Source: Kalaharituber pfeilii (taxonomy: Eukaryota > Ascomycota > Pezizomycetes > Pezizales > Pezizaceae). Taken from it: a DNA stretch of 64,000 nt. The DNA lies in NCBI GenBank assembly GCA_015179045.1, contig WHUZ01000008.1, forward strand, positions 1,116,001 to 1,180,000, written 5' to 3'. This document shows, piece after piece, positions 56,687-64,000 of the stretch; the first letter of the stretch is position 1, and each line of letters begins with the position of its first letter. The notes under the pieces were generated by a model. That model was not told where the DNA came from. It saw only the letters and a program-made list of their open reading frames with translations, and ran no database searches. The translations under genes were made by a program, and so were the position numbers.

Positions 56687-57545
56687 ATTATATTGGGCAA
56701 TTGATGCTCGATTTTCTTGATTGGCTACACTGAGCAGGTTCACGCGTGTACCATTACAATCACAGCCAGTACACACAGTATCAAGATTACTTTAACTTGA
56801 AATCTTTGCAAGGCTCCCATTAACATTAGACCAGTTTTTCTGTGTGAAACCAAGGTTTTCCAACTTCTCTATGAGTTAGAGCTGAACTTTTGCTCGCCTA
56901 CCAATACATATCTTACTATCGTTAGAAATATAAGCATTAGATTACAGATATGCCTGACTGTATGTTTCTCACAGCATCGATATGGCACATTGCATTTTTC
57001 CATCTTCCCCCCACCCTCTTGCTAACCAACAATTAACAGTTCCTGATCCACCTTCAGGAACGTTTTCGAGATGCTGATTTGAACACTAGATATATACAAT
57101 CCAGATCTGCACTCCCATCTTCCCTTGTATGTCGTGCTGCATCGTCCAAACACTGCGCGTCTTCATTGTCTGTCCTATTCTTATTGGTTGCTGTCGCTGA
57201 TGCGGCACTTTGATTGGTGATCCAAAGTTTGAAGGATATATTTGTTTTGTTTGCTAATTTGCTCTTATAGGAGCAAAAGTATACGACCTGGCAAAATTTG
57301 CAACCGGATGTTGGCCCGCATCTATAGAGAAAAGCAGGGAATTTATCCGACTGTTTGGTATTCTTAGGATCCCGGAAGGGTATAGTGACACATACTGGGC
57401 ATTTTTGGGGTAGATCGTGAAACTATGAAATATCAAATATAGCTGAGCTGCAAGTCCTTTTACTCAGTGGTGGGATGCTTGGGTGAGTGGCGATTTCTTA
57501 ACAGTCTGGTGATGATCACGGTGAAAAACATGGGTGTTATGGAAT
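56687..57545. other. gene-free stretch
   Basis: 3' flank of the MOSC gene, no other gene. Confidence 0.45.
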
Positions 57546-57553
57546 GTATAGTG

Positions 57554-57556
<3 letters not shown>

Positions 57557-57599
<43 letters not shown>

Positions 57600-57615
57600 C
57601 ATTCCTCGCATGCCG
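57557..57615 (-). mobile_element. LINE 3'-end micro-insertion (59 bp)
   Basis: A roughly 38-base T-run is followed by AATATCATTCCTCGCATGCC, just the start of the LINE tail. Direct repeats GTATAGTGCTT flank it at 57546-57556 and 57616-57626. Only about 20 unique LINE bases were inserted. The frame 57467-58027 crosses it and is not a gene. Confidence 0.85.
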
Positions 57616-57626
57616 GTATAGTGCTT

Positions 57627-58536
57627 TATCTCCCTGTCTCCCTGCGGAGCTTCAACACCCCAAGTACTATCGATTTGGTCTATGCCTATCTATTGCAATG
57701 CTAATTCAGAAAATTCTAGATAGGATGGGCAACGATCTGCTCTCCGATGGAATATATGTCGGTGAGTCCAGCATGCTAGAAGGCTGGAACAACAAGCAAC
57801 GAAATGGAGAGTGGTTGGAGAAGGGTGAAAACGTGGTCACTCTCTCTAGAGCAAGTACTGTCTTTAGTCATCTAGTGTGGGGAAGGCCGAAGTTGCCCAG
57901 TCATCTGAGCAATTCACATGGCCTGGACGAAAGAAATGAGCAGGGGACGGTTCGTATACAGTTGTATACATACCCTACTCCAGTGTATTCTTCTCTATAT
58001 TGCCTCACGCGCACTACATTGTTCTGAAGCAGGCTGTGCACTCAGACCTTTTCTCCCACAAACTTTTTACACGGAGTATTGCTGGTCGGCCAACAGGACA
58101 AATCTGGTAGGTCACTAGTTGTGCTCGATATCGGTATAATTAGGTTTCTTATTCATTCTTAAGCTCTATTAGGCATGCATATACATCCTAGAGTTTTTCT
58201 GTTGTTGGTGGCAAATGACATGGGAAGGCATGCACTACTTTAATGAAGGGTAAGTTAGTTTCTTGGAAACATGGATTATATGTGAATGTGGGGCGCGGGA
58301 ACATGGCGGGGGATTGACGGATGCTGTTATACAAGAATTAACCCCGGCCCTGCTCGCTTCCACACCCCCGTCTTTTGCTTCCCCTCGCCTTCATCTCCCC
58401 TGCACGCATACCCAGAAGAAGATTACCCAGACAAGCAGGAGAGAGGAGCTTGTTGAGGGATGGGAAGAGGAGAAAGCGGAGAGGAAGGGTTAATTTAAAC
58501 CTCAACTGGCCTATATCCTTTGTCATAAATAGCATT
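57627..58536. other. gene-free stretch
   Basis: No gene recognised. Confidence 0.45.
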
Positions 58537-58549
58537 CCGGCCGACGTTC

Positions 58550-58646
58550 TTTTTTTTTTTTTTTTTTTTAGATCCAATACTCGCTTGCCGCCCGATGGGC
58601 TATGGCGAGGGTCTTTATTAAAAGAAAGAACGAAACGAAGTCAAAC
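58550..58646 (-). mobile_element. LINE 3'-end micro-insertion (97 bp)
   Basis: A T-run, ACTCGCTTGCCGCCCGATGG, GCTATGGCGAG and about 40 bp of further 3' UTR, flanked by perfect 13 bp repeats, CCGGCCGACGTTC, at 58537-58549 and 58647-58659. Confidence 0.92.
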
Positions 58647-58659
58647 CCGGCCGACGTTC

Positions 58660-58882
58660 AGGCAGGCCTGTAGGAATTCCTGATAAGATAAGGGTATTGA
58701 TATGGATAAGGGACATTCAGCTACCTGACATGCAAGGTAGCTTTGGGTACTATGTAAGTTAAGCAAGACGAGAAACGCACGTGCGTGTGGTTAGATGCGC
58801 ATGTATTCTGTTGCATATTTTATTATTAGTAACGGTACAAGGTACGATGTCATTATACTTATCCTCCAGAAATGTTGTACAT
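58660..58882. other. short spacer
   Basis: No feature recognised. Confidence 0.4.
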
Positions 58883-58884
58883 TA

Positions 58885-58984
58885 CAGTCAAACCTGTCAT
58901 ATTGGATAACGGCTTAGACAGGTTGGAGCAGAGAGGTGAAATTTTCTGCTATATACATGCAATCGAAGCTATGGTACTATCATG
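58885..58984 (+). repeat. left end of pogo-type element interrupted by hAT
   Basis: CAGTCAAACCTGTCATATTG beside TA matches the left end at 47226, then GCTTAGACAGG and GCTATATACATGCA blocks match in order. The match resumes after the hAT at about 61690-61720 (GTATATGAATAATAAACTAT), so the hAT inserted into this element. Confidence 0.75.
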
Positions 58985-61683
58985 TAGTGAGCGGCACGAG
59001 CTAGCTCGAGCCGAGCTGGAGGGTGAGCTCGAGCCAGCGAGCCTTGATTACATGATATAATTGATAACTAATCTAAACTATTCTACAGCTTCATCCTCCT
59101 CGCCACTATCTACTAAATTGAGTATTTCTTCTACATTTACTCCTGCTGCAAGTTCCTCCACTGCTTCCTTCAGCTCGTCAACATTGAACCAGGACTTTAA
59201 GCACATGATAGCGCTCATAGTCTCACCTTCCATTCTGTTTCGGCGCTTGTTGAGAACTTCGCCTGCCTGTAGTAAAATGTCAGCTTAGCTAGACTACTAG
59301 TAGAGATAGTTTTGAAATACTTACCTGGGAGAATATCTGTTCGGAGGGAACAGAAGAGGCAGGTATTGCTAAATAATCTCGTGCCATGCGGGCTAGATTT
59401 GGTGACATCCCAGCTCGGGATTTCCACCATGCTAGTACATCAATCTTTTGACCTTCCAGTTTTTCGTCTAGGTACCGCTCCAGCTCATTTTGTTCACTAT
59501 CATCCTCAGGTTCCGGAAAAGATGCCTGTAAATCGAATCCAAAATCATCATCAAATGGGTTAAAGCAAGAATCAGATGTCTGCGAAAAGGAAACTTCATC
59601 TTGTGGCTGCTCTGCTATTGGTAAATAGTCTCGCTTGAAAATTAATAATGCATCCGCCTTTGCATTTTCAATATCTTCATCACTCCAACCTTGAGTGCGA
59701 AATCCCTTTAATTTCATGCGAGGATCTAAAATCGTAGCTATCAAGTAAGCTGTATGAGCATAAGTGCCAGTGTAGTACTTTTTAAGTACTTCCCAGCCCT
59801 CATTAACTGCATTCTTGAGAACAATATTAGACTCCGTAGCACTGAATGTTTCTAGCCTACCCATTAACGCTGCAAAATATGGTAGTGTACTCCAGAGAGT
59901 TGGGTATCTTGAACCAGAAAGGTATCGGGTTGCTGAAACAAAAATTCCGAATACTTTTACCAGCTGCATAAGTAAAGCCCATTGCGGTTCAGAAAGATGT
60001 AAGTTATACTTTTTCAGCATAGGCTCAAAAAGACATACTTTTTCGATACCTAAAAATATGTAAGTATTAATGTAAAAGAAATAGATAGAAAGCATACCAG
60101 AGCGAAGATAAAGAAGTCTTTGCAGCATAGTTTCAGTTGAATTCCAGCGTGTTGGTGAATCCAAGATTGGGCGCAATGGTTTAATATTGGAAACCTGAAG
60201 TTGCATTTGTAGCGCATTCCATAATTTTGGTGAATTTCGAATAAGAGCAATAATGCGACGTGCGATTGATATTGTATCCTTAATATCAATTTCAGAGTCC
60301 TCTTGATTTGATTCAATCTCTTCGTCTTCCACCAATTCCAGTTCCAATTCTTCTGCCGTAATGCTGAGAGATGAAATAATCTTTTGAACCGCTAAATTAA
60401 TAATATGAGCCATACATCGAACATGACCATCGCGTTTAGTGAAGCTGGAGAAGGCATTTTCTAAGAGATGAAATGTTGAATCATTCGTGTTGCAGAATCT
60501 GCTGTTATTGCGCGAATTGCATTCTGAACATTAAAATTAATGAACGTTTCTTTCAAAACATTACATTGATTTTGTGCGGTGTGGGTGCCATGAAATTGTG
60601 GAAATGAGAGAAGTAGTGAATGAGGAATCCAATGAATCGCATCAATAAAGTAACAAGTAATAGCTAAGTAAGGACTAAAATTACTAGCGGTCCAAGCATC
60701 AATAGTAAAACTAAAGCGCCCTTGTGACTCTATGTGTGTACGTAAAAGTTGAATAACACCTTCGCGAGTTTTGTTATAGAGTCTCAGAATATCTCTATGT
60801 ATAGTCCGAGCTGAGATTTTTTGAACTTTCGAGTTGCAATATTGGAGGAGCTCTAAAAATGATGCCTTTTTGGCCAGTTTGATTGGTGAATTTGTTGAGA
60901 TAAGAAAGCGGCAGAGAAGTTCACGGTACTGTGTTTCGGAAAAGCCATCTGATTTAGCTCGCTTTGGTGGAACCATTATGTCAAATGGTGTTCGTCGCTT
61001 TGATTCTGTGGCGTTGCTAGTTGATACCGCTAGTTCTGAAAGGTGAGTATTTTCCTCAGTTGTAGAAAGTGGAAGTGATGCATGTGACTTTCGAAAATGG
61101 TGAAGTAACATAGATGTAGTTGTTGTGCGGCTCTTAACCTGCCAAGTCTTAGAACAATGCATACACAAAATCTCGTGCTCAGTATCTGATACTTTTCGCC
61201 GCAAAATCATACATCTTTCATACAGGTAACTATGATGATGAGAGTTCAAAATAGTATGCTGGTCTTAACTGAAGAATATCGGCCAGCTAGGCTGGCAAGA
61301 AAGGCATCACAAATTGAGGTAGAATTGGTTGCCATATTGATAAAGTGCTTGAAGTGTAGTATGAGGATTAAGGGTCTCGAAGCGTAGTATGAGTTCCGAA
61401 GTCTTGATATTGGATACTGGTAAAGAGAAAAGAATTTCAAGAGGATAGAAAGAATAGAGAGGCCTATAAATACACTTTTAAAATATACAACTTATCTCCT
61501 AGAGACCTTGAAAGATATTAAACGTAACAGACTTGATATAGGTCTATGTAATTGAATCACTTTTAATATTTATAGAACTTGTTAGCAGGTTGGAATGACC
61601 TCCGAGTCTCTAATTTCTTACCATATTCAGTATTTACAGTTAACTATGAAACCGTGCGCTGGCTCGGCTCGTGCCGCTCACTA
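58985..61683 (-). mobile_element. autonomous-type hAT transposon, 2.7 kb
   Basis: The ends are inverted TAGTGAGCGGCACGAGC, as in the MITEs at 8126 and 43891. One transposase gene fills it (59078-61336, minus). The first 50 bp match the 43891 MITE and about 90 bp inside the other end match both MITEs. The immediate 8 bp flanks, CTATCATG and TATGGTAG, do not match each other, unlike the MITEs, although TATGGTAC does occur seven bases further out on the left. Confidence 0.92.
59078..61336 (-). pseudogene. hAT transposase, BED finger to dimerisation domain, broken
   Basis: Cut-and-paste transposase of the hAT superfamily. The likely start is ATG at 61336 (MATNSTSICDAFLASLAG). A BED-type finger CMHCSKTW..HHFRKSH lies near 61160-61080 and the RNase H-like core includes FTIDAWTASN. 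RDGHVRCMAHIINLAVQ follows near 60425. A 48 bp intron (60050-60097) and a 59 bp intron (59267-59325) are clear; the second joins VPSEQIFSQ to AGEVLNKRRNRMEG and LKSWF, the C-terminal hAT dimerisation motif, ending at 59078. The frame breaks near 61255 and again near 60465, where HFIS-stop is followed out of frame by LLENAFSSF. The first may be an unseen intron. The second looks like a true 1-2 base shift, so this copy is probably inactive. Confidence 0.85.
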
Positions 61684-61743
61684 TATGGTAGATATGTACG
61701 GTATATGAATAATAAACTATCTCTTGGGCGGGTAAAACTTCGC
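61684..61743. other. interrupted pogo-type remainder
   Basis: GTATATGAATAATAAACTAT matches 47364-47383, the expected continuation of the element that the hAT interrupts. Confidence 0.6.
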
Positions 61744-63578
61744 TACTGTTGCTTACGTATTAGTGACCGAGCACCTATTAGTGACCGATCTCTTGGCACT
61801 CCTCCTCGTACAACTTCTACATGCAATATCTTCGGCGTCAGGCATGCTAGCAACATGAGGTAAATTGCAGAATATACAGCAGGTGCACCTGAATATTTGG
61901 AGGTTATTTGATGGCCACACTATATATACAATCTTTTGTAATTCAATGATATGCAGAGAAAGTATAGCATTCTACCCCCCCCTTGCATAGCGAAGGATAG
62001 CATACACTAAATACTATATAACTATCCTCAACTACAGATCTTTGCACTCTCAAGTGACTATAGAAGAAGGGTAGCTCACCTAAATGATGGTAGGATAAGT
62101 CGCTGTGGATATCTGTAGCCTAAAAGCAGTTACCAAAATATCCGAAAGTGCCGGAAGTGCTAAAGGCGCCAGTATGTCCTGCTGCACACATAATATACTC
62201 CACTGCAACCAATATACCACTCTAAAAGCAGTATTTCTATGCTCTTGATATAATCAATAGTGTTTTATATAACTAAAGTAGTAGATATATGATGAACCAA
62301 TTCTTTAATTGCTATATTCTATCAGCAAGCACAAATTTATACCAATTGCTGCTACTTCAATATCAGAGTACCATTACTCTCAATAGACCTTGTCCTGAGT
62401 GCTCTACATATGCTAGTCCTCTGCGTAGCTTATATAGCGCTCATTTATGTGACTGCGATGCCAGCGCCGGCACTCTCACCAGCACCGTCGCTAGTACTGT
62501 CAGCTCATATATCACTTGCATATGTGCATCCACTGACTGCCCACCGTATGGTTGTGGTGAACCTATAACAAGACACTAACCACCCTGACAGAAGTTCTTG
62601 CAGCTAATTATACCTATGAGGTCATTATCGGATAGTATATATTCAGACACAATTCCGCTTATTATATTACTATAAGAAATACTAAATTTTTGTTAGTATT
62701 GCTCCCTATATTATTCTATATAGATATATATGGCAGTAATACTATTATTCTTACCTCCTCTATCAACTATGGTATATGCTATCAATGTTGATATAGTAAG
62801 AAGTTTATTTCATCAACTAATTTTGTCAGTTAGGTATATGCTATTATAGCCGTCAGGGTACTTCTATACCAGCTAATTCTGCAGCTATATACTATCGTTG
62901 GTATAGATACCTATCAGGTCTACGAATCCTATTATCCTACTAGAGGCTGTCGTACTCATGAGAGTATTTTTCCTAGCAATTAATACTATCAGTCCTGAAA
63001 TATACTATACTATTCTTGAGGATGTTTTCCTAGTAGCCAACACTCCCAATTATATTACATACTATCGTAATCATAAGAGTAGTCTTATAACTATTAATCC
63101 TGTTATTTTTAGTATATGTAGTTGCTTGTTGCAAGTAATAGAAGAGCATATTGGAAGTTTTGGTACTTCCGGCACTTTCGGCCATTTCAGTGACTGCTTT
63201 GAGGCTACCGAAATTCGGAGCAGCCTTATCCTATTACCATTTAAGTTAACTATCTTCTTCTATAGCCACTTGAGAGTGTGAAGAGCTATAGTTGAGGAGA
63301 GTCATATAATATTTAGTGTATGCTATCCTTTGCTATGCAAGGGGGGGGTAAAATGCTATACTTTCTCTGCATATTATTGAATTACAAAAGATGTATATAT
63401 AGTGTGGCCATCAAATAACCTCCAAATATTCAGGTGCACCTGCTGTATATTCTGCAATTTACCTCATGTTGCTAGCATGCCTGACGCCGAAGATATTGCA
63501 TGTAGAAGTTGTACGAGGAGGAGTGCCAAGAGATCGGTCACTAATAGGTGCTCGGTCACTAATAGGTAAGCGACAGTA
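61744..63578. mobile_element. foldback-type element with about 440 bp terminal inverted repeats
   Basis: Left 61744-62185 and right 63140-63578 are inverted copies with scattered mismatches. Each outer end has TACTGT(T/C)GCTTAC followed by two copies of TATTAGTGACCGA separated by GCACC. The roughly 950 bp centre is AT-rich and has two short frames (62289-62579, 62958-63281) without transposase motifs, so the element is probably non-autonomous. The long repeats recall Mutator-like (MULE) or foldback elements. I could not find a convincing target duplication (AACTTCGC on the left, AATTCGAT on the right). Confidence 0.85.
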
Positions 63579-64000
63579 AATTCGATGCACTAGTTTCACT
63601 ACTTTTGGTCCTTGTCATGCCAATCAATCATATCAAATTTGTAACGTACATATTTACTTGTGCAATTGTACTCGCCTACTACGAGACTGATGAGACTGTA
63701 TAAGTCCATATTATATTGACTGCTAGGACTAACTACATCATCTAATAGTTATGCTATTGTTATTCTATGGTAGTACTTTATAGCTCGCTGCTCGAGTATG
63801 CTTTAGCTATGTCTACTCTACCAGCGGCTGCATAAATTCATGATGCATTGACCTTCTTTTCAAGTACTGTAATTGTAACGGCGGACGTGGTCTGGGGCCC
63901 GCTCGCTATACAATATCCCGTTACAGTAATAAATAACTTCGAGAATGTTCTAGTAGATACAAGGACATTGAATAGATGTGCGCTGTTTCCGTGCCTGAGA
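63579..64000. other. right-edge sequence, no gene recognised
   Basis: No recognised gene or repeat. Confidence 0.45.

Noticed and set aside
57467..58027. 186-residue frame
   Set aside because: It contains the T-run of the LINE micro-insertion as poly-Phe, so it is not an old coding frame.
62289..63281. Two frames inside the long-inverted-repeat element
   Set aside because: Ser/Tyr/Thr-rich with no transposase motif; treated as non-coding interior.

Overview
This window looks like a gene-poor, transposon-rich stretch of a filamentous ascomycete genome, most likely a Pezizomycete. The reasons are 48-70 bp GT-AG introns inside otherwise compact genes, GC-rich and pyrimidine-rich promoter blocks, fungal-type low-complexity proteins, a MOSC-domain protein with a tiny last exon, and many small non-autonomous transposons. 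The Pezizomycete placement is inference, partly because GH24 lysozymes are known from that class.

Genes are few and scattered, with no operon-like grouping. They are: a possible 82-residue protein (223-471, minus); a spliced GH24 lysozyme without signal peptide and with an N-myristoylation-type start (6949-7521, plus); a Cys/His-rich protein (10410-11171, plus); a 484-residue low-complexity protein with a basic tail (17431-18885, plus); a small MGC-acylated type protein (20580-21092, minus); a 294-residue acidic/basic protein (28675-29559, plus); a seven-exon GH5 glycoside hydrolase with two homopolymer frameshifts (44409-46160, minus); a 754-residue Cys-pair protein (48971-51235, plus); and a MOSC-domain protein (55380-56686, plus).

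Most other recognisable sequence is mobile. An apparently dead autonomous hAT element (58985-61683) is accompanied by two MITEs (8126-8502 and 43891-44235) that share its ends and have perfect 8 bp target duplications. A LINE with an RNase H/Cys-knuckle C-terminus has left several 5'-truncated copies and a series of roughly 50-100 bp micro-insertions that carry only its last 3' hairpin and an A-tract. A second non-LTR tail family behaves in the same way. One solo LTR (40600-41078) and an inverted pair of near-identical LTRs (41480-41920 and 43342-43774) belong to one family. Several pogo/Tc1-type MITEs with TA duplications are present, and a 1.8 kb element with about 440 bp terminal inverted repeats lies at 61744-63578.

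The most distinctive points are the probably intracellular, possibly lipid-anchored lysozyme; the parent/MITE relation of the hAT family; the covarying LINE tail hairpin with its micro-insertions; and the LTR pair whose flanks imply an inversion. No CRISPR array, rRNA gene or convincing tRNA gene was found.
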